DNA from: Novimethylophilus sp036504375
GTDB lineage: Bacteria > Pseudomonadota > Gammaproteobacteria > Burkholderiales > Methylophilaceae
DNA: 29,100 nt
Assembly: GCF_036504375.1 (NCBI RefSeq)
Contig: NZ_DASXVH010000019.1
Span: forward strand, 1 to 29,100
Direction of reading: 5' to 3'
The first letter of the stretch is position 1, and the number at the start of each line of letters is the position of its first letter. The notes under the pieces were generated by a model, which worked only from the letters and a program-made list of their open reading frames with translations, was not told the origin of the DNA and made no database searches. The translations under genes were made by a program, and so were the position numbers. Shown in pieces: positions 17,110 to 24,699 of the stretch.

Positions 17110-18010
17110 CTAGCGCTTGCGGCTTTCCTCGCACCATTCGATATCGCAGCACAGCACGCATCGCTGGCCTTCTGCCTGGAAAGTAGCCGACAGCTTGCGC
17201 ACAGGCTGGCGCTGGTGATCGAAAGGTAGGGGCGGCTGATCTGCAATTCGTCGGGTTGCAGGATGGCGCAGTAGTGGTAGGGTTTGTGCGCCCAGTTGGT
17301 GCCGCTGGTATTTTCCAGCGGCATGAAGCGCGAGCTTCTGTCGTCGCGCGGCTTCTTCAGGCTGGCACCGATCTGGCTGCCGTCGGCATCGATCACATAG
17401 CACAGGTCGGCCTTGTCCATCATGATCAGCGTGGCGCATGCCGTCGCGCAACGCCGGCCGCGCAAAATGAAACCCCTGGACCAGGTCGGTGCCGCTGTCA
17501 AGCGCGATCATTGCCTGCCGGGCATTTTCTACACCTTCCAGCAAAGCCAGGCTGCCGGCTTCATGGATCAGCGCGACCGTGGCTTGCAGCACGCGCCGCG
17601 CCTTGTCGTTGAATTCCGCGGCGGCGATGATTTTGCGGTCGAGCTTGACGTATCCGGGCTGGCGCGCCAGATGCGCTCGCTATCAGAGGCTTCGGCGCCG
17701 AAATCGTCGATCGCTACTACGCAGCCGGCATCCCGGTAGAATTCGACCGTTTCGGTGAGCAGGTTGAAGTCCGGGATCACGCCTTCGACGATCTCCACTA
17801 CGATCTGCCGCGGCGCAACCGCGTAATGCGCCAGCAGGTCGGCAAAAAAGGGCTCGTGGTCGCGCCGTCGGTTGATGACCTGGGCCGACACGTTGAGAAA
17901 CAGCCACAGGTTGCTGTCGCGCTCCCGATTTTCCCCGCCTGTTGTCAGTGCGACGTACCCGATTTGGCACAAAATGTGTGCGGGGCGGCGGCGAAAGCGA
18001 GCTGGCCGGC
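17110..18010 (-). pseudogene. Decayed EAL-domain c-di-GMP phosphodiesterase with YkuI_C-like domain
   Basis: Consecutive pieces in different frames align with one EAL protein. LWLFLNVSAQVI, VVEIVEG and VVAIDDFGAE (about 17970-17660) are followed after a shift by YVKLDRKIIAAAEF, LLEGVEN and QGFHFARP. After a second shift come ADLCYVIDADGSQIG, SGTNWAHKPYHY and ISRPYLSIT, and after a third QPVRKLSATFQAEGQRC to the stop at 17110. The last part resembles the YkuI_C domain that follows EAL in some regulators. Shifts lie near 17652, 17435 and 17209. The first and third are explained by loss of one base from a doublet (GGATTACG to GGATACG; AGCGGCCAG to AGCGCCAG). The N-terminal EAL signature is missing. 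Sequencing error is possible, but the missing parts favour real decay. Confidence 0.8.
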
Positions 18011-18068
18011 ATGGTGACGCTGAACGAACTGTTGCGGGTGCGCCGGGGCACCGCCGGTAAGTTTCCGC

Positions 18069-19259
18069 TTACACGACCATTACGGCTTTGCCGGCCAGCC
18101 GGGCGCCCGAGGTCAGTAGCGCAGGCGCCAGCCTGAACGCGGGCAACAGCAGCGCCGCCGTCAGCGGCCTCATCGCCAGCTGGGCAAACAATGCGGAGGC
18201 GCGGATGCGCGTCGAAAAATGGCGGCGCCAGGCAGAGCGGTAGCTGCTTGCCGCCTCGCGCAGGAAATCCTCGTCCGCCAGCCGCTGCCGGCCGGGAATC
18301 AGAGCCTGGCTCAGCAGCCACGCCGATTGCATCGCGATGCTGATGCCTTCGGCGATGATGGGATGGGCTTCGCCGGCGGTGTTGCCGGCGAGAAAAATCC
18401 CCGGCAACGGTGCTTCGCGGATGCCGGGATTGATCGGCCCGGCGGACAGCCAGTGATGTTCCAGCGTGGCATTTTTCAGCGCCAGTTCGACCCCGAGGCA
18501 GCAGCGTTGAATATGACGCAGCACTGCGTCCCCGGCTTTGTCGCCCTGTTGGCGTACCCGCGCCAGGCGATCACGGCGTATGCAGCAGGACAGGTTCACC
18601 CGGTCGCTGCCGGTGTGCACCATGCCACCATAACCGCCGGCGAACACCAACAGCGGCATCAGGCCGGGAGCGAGCGCGGCATTGCTGAAATGTGCCTTGA
18701 AGCCGAACAGATCGGCGTCGTGCGCCGGCCGGTGAAGCGCTTGCGTAAGCAGCTTGCCGGGCTCCCACGAGCCGTGGGCGGCAATGATGATGCTGGCTGC
18801 CAGTGTCGCTGTTTCTCCGGCGGCAGCATTTCTGGCGCTGCAACTAAAAGAATCCTGCTCGCGTTGCAGCCCGACGGCTTTCCACGGCTGCCAGACTTCC
18901 GCCCCTGCCTGTTGCGCATGGTCCAGCAGCAGCGTATCCAGCCGTTCGCGGCTGAGTGCACGGCCCCATGGACGCTCATGCTTGGCTGGCTGCGGCATGG
19001 GTGCCTTGAGCATCGCGCGGCCGGCGAACAGGCCGATTTCGCGCACTTCGGGGCCGGCTTCGGCATCGAAAGCATCGGCGACGCCCAGTTCCCGCAACAG
19101 CGGCAGGCTGCCTGCCGACAGGAATTCGCCGCACACTTTTCGCCGCGGGAAAACGGCTTGCTCGATCACGCCTACCGAACAGCCGGCGCGCGCCAGCAGC
19201 AGTGCGGCGGTGGCGCCGGCGGGCCCGCCGCCGATCACCAGCGCGTCGTAGTGCGGCAT
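18069..19259 (-). CDS. FAD-dependent oxidoreductase, geranylgeranyl-reductase/hydroxylase-like
   Basis: This 396-aa flavoprotein has an N-terminal dinucleotide fold ALVIGGGPAGATAALLLARAG. Next comes RRKVCGEFLSAGSLPLLRELGV, typical of the geranylgeranyl reductase and FAD-monooxygenase-like superfamily. The second FAD motif is FLAGNTAGEAHPIIAEGIS, in place of the common GDAAG form. The start at ATG 19259 is one base after the methyltransferase stop; a longer in-frame extension to 19394 would overlap that gene and is rejected. As the last gene of the type III PKS-methyltransferase operon, it probably hydroxylates or reduces the PKS product, by analogy with SrsC of Streptomyces griseus (inference). 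The substrate is unknown. Confidence 0.8.
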   Translation of the reverse strand: MPHYDALVIGGGPAGATAALLLARAGCSVGVIEQAVFPRRKVCGEFLSAGSLPLLRELGVADAFDAEAGPEVREIGLFAGRAMLKAPMPQPAKHERPWGRALSRERLDTLLLDHAQQAGAEVWQPWKAVGLQREQDSFSCSARNAAAGETATLAASIIIAAHGSWEPGKLLTQALHRPAHDADLFGFKAHFSNAALAPGLMPLLVFAGGYGGMVHTGSDRVNLSCCIRRDRLARVRQQGDKAGDAVLRHIQRCCLGVELALKNATLEHHWLSAGPINPGIREAPLPGIFLAGNTAGEAHPIIAEGISIAMQSAWLLSQALIPGRQRLADEDFLREAASSYRSAWRRHFSTRIRASALFAQLAMRPLTAALLLPAFRLAPALLTSGARLAGKAVMVV

Positions 19260-19260
19260 C

Positions 19261-19941
19261 TTATTGCCGTCGCGCCGCGAAGACATGGCTGAACAGCCCG
19301 GCACCATGCTCTTCCAGCAGCCATGCTTGCTTGTCGGGCCAGAGTTCCGACAGCTCTCGCCGACAGAATCCCGCATGCACGCTGGCCACTGCATCGTGCC
19401 GGGTGACGTCGTTGCAGCCGATGAGCCCGAGCAAGTGGCTGCCGCCCAAGGCCAGCCGGGTGCGGGCCGGCTCGCAGGCGAGGAACAGCGAGGTTTTCGC
19501 GGCGCACCCGGCCAGCAGCGCGGCGAGCGCCGGCGGAGGTAGATGGTGCAGGAACAGGTTGCAGATCGTTACTTCCATCCGGTCGGTTTTTGCCAGCCAG
19601 TCGAATACATCCGCGACCGCGTATTCCACGCACCAGCCCAGAGCTTCCAGTCCGTGCTGTGCCTTTTCGGCCATATTCGGCTGGCGGTCGACGAGGATGG
19701 TGTTGACCGGACCGATGCCCAGCCGCCGCGCGAGTGCCAGCATGAAAGTGCCATCGCCGGCACCCAGTTCGACAATGGTTGCCGGGCGTGAGCGATGCAG
19801 GAGCAGCTGCCGCCGCAAAATGCCGGCATTGCCCATGATGAAGTTCAGGCGCCGCAGGTCGCGGCGCGAGCGTAGCGCACGCGGGGCGTCGGGCGGCAGT
19901 TCGTCCAGCCATTCGGGTTCGATGATGCGCGCCAGGCTCAT
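19261..19941 (-). CDS. Class I SAM-dependent methyltransferase of the type III PKS operon
   Basis: The 226-aa soluble protein has SAM motif I ATIVELGAGDGTFML, an acidic loop ILVDRQPN, motif IV VTICNLFLHHLPPPAL, and a post-motif LFLACEPARTRLALGG. The overall layout is that of class I methyltransferases acting on small molecules. GAGGC lies 4 bases before the ATG, seven bases downstream of the PKS stop, and its own stop is one base before the reductase gene. The three proteins are therefore made together. It probably methylates the polyketide made by the upstream enzyme (O- or C-methylation not distinguishable). The methyltransferase identity is strong; the substrate is inferred. Confidence 0.85.
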   Translation of the reverse strand: MSLARIIEPEWLDELPPDAPRALRSRRDLRRLNFIMGNAGILRRQLLLHRSRPATIVELGAGDGTFMLALARRLGIGPVNTILVDRQPNMAEKAQHGLEALGWCVEYAVADVFDWLAKTDRMEVTICNLFLHHLPPPALAALLAGCAAKTSLFLACEPARTRLALGGSHLLGLIGCNDVTRHDAVASVHAGFCRRELSELWPDKQAWLLEEHGAGLFSHVFAARRQ

Positions 19942-19948
19942 GGGTGCC

Positions 19949-21007
19949 TCATGAGATTCTCAGCAGTGCGCCGTGGCAGCTGAAGCCGGCGCCGAAAGAC
20001 GACATCCACCACCAGCCGGGGCGCGGCTGCCCGGCCAGCGCGGCTTGCAGCACGAAATAGACGAAAGCGCTGCTCAGGTTGCCGTAGTCGTGCAGGATCA
20101 TGCGGCTGATGCGCACGTCGCTATCGCCGAGCATCAGTTGCTGCTGCAGCGCGTCCAGCACGGTCTTGCCGCCGCCGTGCCAGACCCAGCCGGCAATGTC
20201 GCTTTGCGCCAGTCCGTGGCGCGGCAACAGTTCGTTCAATATCGCCTTCGCATAGCGTGCGGCGAGTTCGGGCACTTGCGGCGAAAGGATGTTCCTCAGC
20301 ATGCCGTCCCGATGCCCGAAGCGCAGCAGGTCGCGGTCTTGCGGATTGGTGATGGTGGCGCAGTCCATCCATTCGATGGTGTGCGGCCCGGCGCCGGGTT
20401 TCGCTGACAGCACCGCCGCGCCGGCGCCGTCGCCGAACAGGCAGGCGCTGACCAGCACGCCGGGGTCGTCGTCCAGGTAAAGCGCCGCGCTGCACACCTC
20501 GACGCACACCGACAGCACGTGCCGCGCGCGCCCGGCGGCCAGCAGTGCTTCTGCGCTGCGCATATTGGGAATCGCCGCGCCGCAGCCCTGGCCGACCAGG
20601 TCCAGTGCGAGCACTTCCGGCCTCAACCCCATGCGTTCGATCACATAGCTGGTGAGGCCGGGGCAGAGGTAGCCGGTGCAGGTGCTGATTACCACGGCAT
20701 CGATGGCGGCGGGCGTCAGTCCTGCCTCGTTCAGCGCCTGGGCGGCAGCCTGCGCCGCGAGCATGGGGGCGTTTTCGAGGAAACGGCGGTGCAATGTGTC
20801 CGGCACCAGGTCGAACGCCTGGCTCAGGTCGGCAAGTGCGAAATTGCGCGTCGCGATGCCGTGGGCGTTCTGCAATATTCTGGCGAGCAGCAGCTGCGAA
20901 GCCGGCCTGAGCTGCAGAAACTGGCGGCTGCCTTCCAGCGCCCGCAGGCAATCGGCCTGCGTATAGCGATATGGCGGATTGGCGGTGCCCAGGCCAGCGA
21001 TGAACAT
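19949..21007 (-). CDS. Type III polyketide synthase (chalcone/stilbene synthase family)
   Basis: This is a homodimeric ketosynthase-like enzyme that extends an acyl-CoA with malonyl-CoA units and cyclises the product. The 352 residues match bacterial members. The catalytic triad is present: Cys142 in DLVGQGCGAAIPN, His277 in WVWHGGGKTVLD and Asn310 in LHDYGNLSSAF. Other family landmarks are VISTCTGYLCPG near 107-117, LFGDGAGAAVL near 190-200, and the C-terminal SSFGAGFSCHG. The ATG follows GGAGTCGAGG. The methyltransferase and FAD reductase follow within a few bases. Products of such clusters in other bacteria include alkylresorcinols, alkylpyrones and derived quinones; which applies here cannot be read from the sequence. 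Confidence 0.93.
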   Translation of the reverse strand: MFIAGLGTANPPYRYTQADCLRALEGSRQFLQLRPASQLLLARILQNAHGIATRNFALADLSQAFDLVPDTLHRRFLENAPMLAAQAAAQALNEAGLTPAAIDAVVISTCTGYLCPGLTSYVIERMGLRPEVLALDLVGQGCGAAIPNMRSAEALLAAGRARHVLSVCVEVCSAALYLDDDPGVLVSACLFGDGAGAAVLSAKPGAGPHTIEWMDCATITNPQDRDLLRFGHRDGMLRNILSPQVPELAARYAKAILNELLPRHGLAQSDIAGWVWHGGGKTVLDALQQQLMLGDSDVRISRMILHDYGNLSSAFVYFVLQAALAGQPRPGWWWMSSFGAGFSCHGALLRIS

Positions 21008-21129
21008 CCTCGACTCCTTCAGTAGCGCAGGATCCAGTTTAACGCCTAAAACGCTTTGCGGCGTTTCATGGTATCGGACGGAACGATGGCGGGAGTAATA
21101 TTAGGCCTCAGCGGAAAGCAGATAGGCCT

Positions 21130-21414
21130 ATGTCGGACACAATCGCCAGAAAACTGAAAATCCACGGTCGCGTACAGGGCGTCTGGTATCGCGAATCCAT
21201 GCGGTGCGAGGCCGAGCGCTGCGGCATTCGCGGCTGGGTCAGGAACTGCCTGGACGGCACGGTGGAGGCTTATATCGAAGGCGAGCCCGGCGCGGTGGAG
21301 CAAATTCAGGCCTGGTGCAGGCGCGGCCCGCCGTCGGCCAGCGTCACCGAGATCCACAGCGAAGAAACCGGGCCTGACGAGAGCATAGGCTTCAAGGTGC
21401 TGCCTTCGGAATAA
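21130..21414 (+). CDS. acyP: Acylphosphatase
   Basis: This small cytoplasmic enzyme hydrolyses carboxyl-phosphate bonds such as acetyl phosphate and 1,3-bisphosphoglycerate. The 94-aa length is normal. The signature KIHGRVQGVWYRESM contains the phosphate-binding loop and catalytic Arg21, and GWVRNCLDGTVEAYIEG contains the catalytic Asn39. The last part, VTEIHSEETGPDESIGFKVL, matches the C-terminal strand. It is divergent from the type III PKS gene (123-base gap with a small AAACGC/GCGTTT hairpin at 21049-21066) and convergent with the DUF3135 gene. The identification is secure; the physiological substrate is not known. Confidence 0.95.
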   Translation: MSDTIARKLKIHGRVQGVWYRESMRCEAERCGIRGWVRNCLDGTVEAYIEGEPGAVEQIQAWCRRGPPSASVTEIHSEETGPDESIGFKVLPSE

Positions 21415-21460
21415 TTCGGCTTCAGCCTGCGCCGTGTGCCCTGCGGTAGAACTCCGAAAT

Positions 21461-21790
21461 TCAACCCGTTTTGCACCGTCGCTTGGGTGCGGAAATGGCG
21501 GAGCAGGAAGGGCGGGGCTGGGGCAGCAGCATTTTCAGACTTTCCATTCCATCGCCCAGCAGGGACAGCGACTGGCACATTTTGCGCGAAATCGCCGCCA
21601 GCGCAGCCTCGGGAGTCGGCGCCTGCTCCCGTTCCACGTCTATTCGCGATTGCAGCGCCTCCAACCGGTGCCTGTGCCTGCCCGACTGGCTCAGGAACTG
21701 ATTAATGTACTGCGATCGATACCGCTCGAAACCCTCGGGGTTGGTTTTCGCCAGAAAAGCCCACTCGTTGAAATTGAAGTCCAGGTTCAT
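21461..21790 (-). CDS. DUF3135-like small protein
   Basis: The 109-aa soluble protein starts at ATG 21790 behind an AGGAG sequence. The N-terminal block FNFNEWAFLAKTNPEGFERYR, followed by RLEALQSRIDVEREQAPTPEAA and ISRKMCQSL, corresponds to the pattern of the DUF3135 family, in which an aromatic-acidic helix precedes RxLQxRIDxER. The C-terminal tail (PQPRPSCSAISAPKRRCKTG) is basic and probably disordered. The function of the family is unknown. It is convergent with acyP and divergent from the MFS gene across a roughly 300-base gap in which nothing else was recognised. Confidence 0.65.
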   Translation of the reverse strand: MNLDFNFNEWAFLAKTNPEGFERYRSQYINQFLSQSGRHRHRLEALQSRIDVEREQAPTPEAALAAISRKMCQSLSLLGDGMESLKMLLPQPRPSCSAISAPKRRCKTG

Positions 21791-22094
21791 GATGCTCCTG
21801 TCTTTCCCCATCCGGCTGGGTGCGTATCCGAATGGCTAGTTGCCGTGGTAAAGATAATCGTATGCCTATTCATCGCAGTCGGCCACGATTTTATGCATTC
21901 CGGATAGCCGCTTGCATATGGGGATTTATGTCTGCGCAATCTCCGGCAGCAGGCTGGAGGCGAACCCACCCAGCACCGGTTCAACAAAAATTACCCTCCT
22001 TTAACCACTGCCGCTCTGTTCGGCGATACACAGAAGACTGGTATTTGGCCGAACGGAATAGTGGGTGTGGTATCGTGTTCCGAGTTTTACGAAT

Positions 22095-23330
22095 ATGAAT
22101 TCCCTTCCCATACAATTAACCTCGCCGCTGCGCAATCGCGGTTTTCTCAAACTGCTGGCTTTCCGGCTGCAGATCGTGCTGGCCTACCAGATCATGGCGG
22201 TGGTGGTCGGCTGGCATGTTTACCAATTGACGCGCGACCCTTTGGCCTTGGGCCTGATCGGACTGGCCGAAGTCATCCCTTATTTTTGCTGCGCGCTGTT
22301 TGCAGGCTACGCGGTGGACCATCATTCGCGCCGCATGTTCGGCGTGCTGGCCAGCGCTGTCGTGGGACTGAATGCGTGGGTGCTGGCAGCGGTTGCCGGC
22401 GGCTGGCTGCCGGGCCATCCCTCGGCCTGGATATACGCTTCCATCGCCTGCGTGGGCTTGGCCCGCGCCTTCATCGGCCCGTCTTTCAGCGCCTTGTTCG
22501 CGCTGGTATTGCCGCGCGAACAGTACGCCCGCGGCGCCGGCATGGGTAGTTCGGTATTCCAGCTGGCGGTGGTGCTGGGCCCGGCATTGGGCGGGGCGCT
22601 GGTGGGCTGGGCCAGCATCGCCGTCGCCTATGCGGCCGCAGCCTTGCTGGCGGCTTGTGCCGCGGTATCCCTGCTGTTGTTGCAGGTGGCCGAGCCGCCG
22701 CCGGCCGAAACGGTGCCGGTGTTTTCCAGCATCAGGGAAGGATTGCGTTTCGTTTTCGGCAACCAGATCATCCTCGGTGCGCAGGCGCTGGACATGTTCG
22801 CGGTGCTGTTCGGCGGCGCCGTGGCGATGCTGCCGATGTTCGTTCACGACGTGTTTCACTACGGCCCGCAGGGGCTGGGTATGCTGCGCGCCGCGCCGGC
22901 GGTGGGTGCGCTCATCACCGGCGTCATCCTCGCCCGCCATCCGATCAACCTGCACGCGGGCCGGCTGTTGCTGACGGCGGTAGCCGGTTTCGGTACCTGC
23001 ATCATCCTGTTCGCGCTGACGACTTCTTTCTGGGTCGCCGCGCTGTTGCTGGTGTTGTCCGGTATCTTCGATGGCGTATCCATCGTGTTGCGCACCACGA
23101 TTCTGCAATTGATGACGCCGGATGCGATGCGCGGCCGCGTTTCTGCGATCAACGGCATTTTTATCGGCTCGTCGAACGAGTTGGGGGCTTTCGAGTCGGG
23201 CGTGGCCGCGCGGCTGATGGGGCTGGTGCCGTCGGTGGTTTTCGGCGGGCTGATGACGTTGACGGTGGTCGCGGCCACCGCACGGCTTGCCCCAGGGCTG
23301 CGCAAGCTGGATTTACAGCAGCTGCATTAG
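22095..23330 (+). CDS. MFS transporter, EntS-like exporter family
   Basis: This is a 411-aa inner-membrane protein with about 12 hydrophobic segments. The MFS loop 2-3 region reads FAGYAVDHHSRRMFG, matching the family pattern GxxxDrxxRR. FSALFALVLPREQYARG and the second-half TPDAMRGRVSAINGIFIG are typical of the EntS/MFS_3 branch, which exports siderophores, drugs or other small molecules. ATG 22095 gives a short polar N-terminus before LRNRGFLKLL. A GTG at 22065 with GGAA upstream is an alternative adding ten residues. There is no neighbouring biosynthetic operon on the same strand. The substrate is unknown. A strong hairpin follows the stop. Confidence 0.85.
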   Translation: MNSLPIQLTSPLRNRGFLKLLAFRLQIVLAYQIMAVVVGWHVYQLTRDPLALGLIGLAEVIPYFCCALFAGYAVDHHSRRMFGVLASAVVGLNAWVLAAVAGGWLPGHPSAWIYASIACVGLARAFIGPSFSALFALVLPREQYARGAGMGSSVFQLAVVLGPALGGALVGWASIAVAYAAAALLAACAAVSLLLLQVAEPPPAETVPVFSSIREGLRFVFGNQIILGAQALDMFAVLFGGAVAMLPMFVHDVFHYGPQGLGMLRAAPAVGALITGVILARHPINLHAGRLLLTAVAGFGTCIILFALTTSFWVAALLLVLSGIFDGVSIVLRTTILQLMTPDAMRGRVSAINGIFIGSSNELGAFESGVAARLMGLVPSVVFGGLMTLTVVAATARLAPGLRKLDLQQLH

Positions 23331-23331
23331 G

Positions 23332-23353
23332 CCCAGCTAATGGATTGGCTGGG
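23332..23353. terminator. Bidirectional hairpin between convergent genes
   Basis: CCCAGCTAAT (23332-23341) pairs with ATTGGCTGGG (23344-23353), including one G-T pair. It lies between the stop of the MFS gene and the stop of the ADP-ribosylglycohydrolase-like gene. Short T-runs on both sides are weak. Confidence 0.6.
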
Positions 23354-23360
23354 TTAAACG

Positions 23361-24422
23361 CTAATTCTCCTGCGCCGCGAGCTGTTGCGCGAGGCCTGCC
23401 AGTTCTTCGCCGTTCTCCAGCCCGGCGATGAAACGCTGCGGAATCCCCGCAAGCCCCACCTGCGCCCCGACCAACGCGCCGGTCAGCATCGCGCGCGACA
23501 TATTCTGGCCGCCGCCGTTGAGCGCATGCAGCACCGCGGATTCGAAGTCGCCGGCGAAGCGTGACGCCAGATAATAGGCGGCAGGCAGCTGGTGGTAAAT
23601 CGCGCAGGGCATGCCGTAGACTAAGGATACCTTCCATGCCGGTTCGATGCGGATGTCCGGGTCTGCGGCGGCCAGCGCGATGGACTGCGGCGTCAGCAGC
23701 GCATCCGGCGAAGAGAAGCGTCCGGCCCGCGGCGGATCGGGATCGCCCTGGCGCGGCGGGGCGAAATTGTTTTTTACCACCGAATGAAACGGCAACTCTC
23801 CGCTGCGCACCAACTGCATCAGTTTTTGCGAAATGCCGGGCGCCAGCTTCTCGCCGGCGACCAATTGCGACAGGACCACATTGTAAGCCGTCGTCATCGC
23901 GACGATGGCCTCATCCGCCTGCGTCAGCAGGCAGTTGGACGATACGTATTCGGCAACTTTCGCTGGCTCTCGCGCATAACGTGCGGCAAGCACGATGGCA
24001 CGCTCGGCGGCTTCGGTAGTATCGGCATGGCCGCCGGTCTGGCTCCAGGGCTTATGCTGCTCCACTCTGCGCCGATAGGCTTCGCGGATCGACTGACTGG
24101 TATAGCCGCCCGGCCCGTTCACCGGCGTGCCGTCCAGCTGCGGAAACAGTTCCTCGTCCAGCCGGCGGGTGAAGTCGTCCTCCCGGTATTGCCCATGCTC
24201 GACCACGGAGCGCAGCAGCATCACCAGAATCAGCCCGCTCTGCGACAGCTGTCCGGCCTGCATGCCGGCGTGGTAGCGGCCCGGTCTGGGCGTGGTGTAG
24301 CCGTCTATCCACGGACCATGGTCGCGGCGCAACTCGTCCAGGTCGTAATACCAGTGGCAGCCGAGGCCAAGGGCATCGCCGATTAAGGCGCCGATAATGG
24401 CGCCGGCAGCGCGGTCATGCAT
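23361..24422 (-). CDS. ADP-ribosylglycohydrolase family protein lacking the usual metal motifs
   Basis: The 353-aa protein opens with AAGAIIGALIGDALGLGCHWYYD, the family N-terminus. Normal ARH/DraG enzymes use a DDT-type motif near residue 60 and a DxDT motif near the C-terminus to hold two Mg ions. Here the first is AGQLSQSG (56-63) and the second GGGQNMSRAMLTGALVGAQ (from 303). Both lack the Asp residues, while the surrounding helices are kept. This resembles the crystallin J1-like branch and suggests a different or lost activity. ATG 24422 overlaps the end of the upstream 59-codon gene by eight bases, so translation is probably coupled. Confidence 0.8.
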   Translation of the reverse strand: MHDRAAGAIIGALIGDALGLGCHWYYDLDELRRDHGPWIDGYTTPRPGRYHAGMQAGQLSQSGLILVMLLRSVVEHGQYREDDFTRRLDEELFPQLDGTPVNGPGGYTSQSIREAYRRRVEQHKPWSQTGGHADTTEAAERAIVLAARYAREPAKVAEYVSSNCLLTQADEAIVAMTTAYNVVLSQLVAGEKLAPGISQKLMQLVRSGELPFHSVVKNNFAPPRQGDPDPPRAGRFSSPDALLTPQSIALAAADPDIRIEPAWKVSLVYGMPCAIYHQLPAAYYLASRFAGDFESAVLHALNGGGQNMSRAMLTGALVGAQVGLAGIPQRFIAGLENGEELAGLAQQLAAQEN

Positions 24423-24594
24423 TTGTGTGTTCCTCCGGCAGGCGGTCGGTCGCGGCCAGCAACTCCGGCGCATTCGGTGTCACCGTGCCGGAAAAGCTCA
24501 GCACCTTGCCGGCGTACTGGTCCAGGGATTGGGGCGTACCGTCCTGCAGGCGCGGAAAGCTGTGCCGGAGCAAGGGTGCAGTCTCTGTTGCCAT
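24415..24594 (-). pseudogene. 59-codon glutathione peroxidase remnant with an in-frame internal deletion
   Basis: The frame begins MATETAPLLRHSFPRLQDG and continues TPQSLDQYAGKVL, the N-terminus of the glutathione peroxidase/BtuE family. It then jumps directly to SFSGTVTPNAPELLAATDRL, which matches the C-terminus of that family (about 160 aa in full). The middle, including the catalytic Cys or Sec and the Gln/Trp residues, is absent, yet the frame is intact. AGGAGAT precedes the ATG, and the stop overlaps the start of the ADP-ribosylglycohydrolase-like gene. The join falls at GKV, a tripeptide that typical family members carry both near the N-terminus and before the C-terminal SFSG strand. 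A translated leader peptide for the next gene is possible; peroxidase activity is not. Confidence 0.65.
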
Positions 24595-24659
24595 GTGGTA
24601 TCTCCTGAAACCGGATGGCTCGGCTATGGCGATGGGCGATCGTTTCACCGGGCGATGTC

Positions 24660-24665
24660 TATAAT
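24660..24665 (+). promoter_or_regulatory. Candidate -10 element for the quinone oxidoreductase gene
   Basis: A perfect TATAAT sits 34 bases before the ATG at 24700, in the divergent region between this gene and the peroxidase remnant. The -35 region at normal spacing is poor (CGATCG), so an activator may be needed. Confidence 0.5.
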
Positions 24666-24699
24666 GCTGGGTAATACTATACCCCGCAAGGAGCATACG

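Noticed and set aside
21820..22098. A possible 92-codon gene between DUF3135 and the MFS transporter
   Set aside because: It has no ribosome site and no recognisable composition or motif, and it overlaps the probable promoter area of the neighbours.
22116..23108. A 330-codon minus-strand frame over the MFS gene
   Set aside because: It is composed of Gln/Arg/His/Ala runs, typical of the reverse of a hydrophobic membrane protein.
24415..24594. Selenocysteine or recoding to restore the glutathione peroxidase
   Set aside because: No in-frame TGA or SECIS-like hairpin is present at the relevant place; the catalytic region is simply missing.
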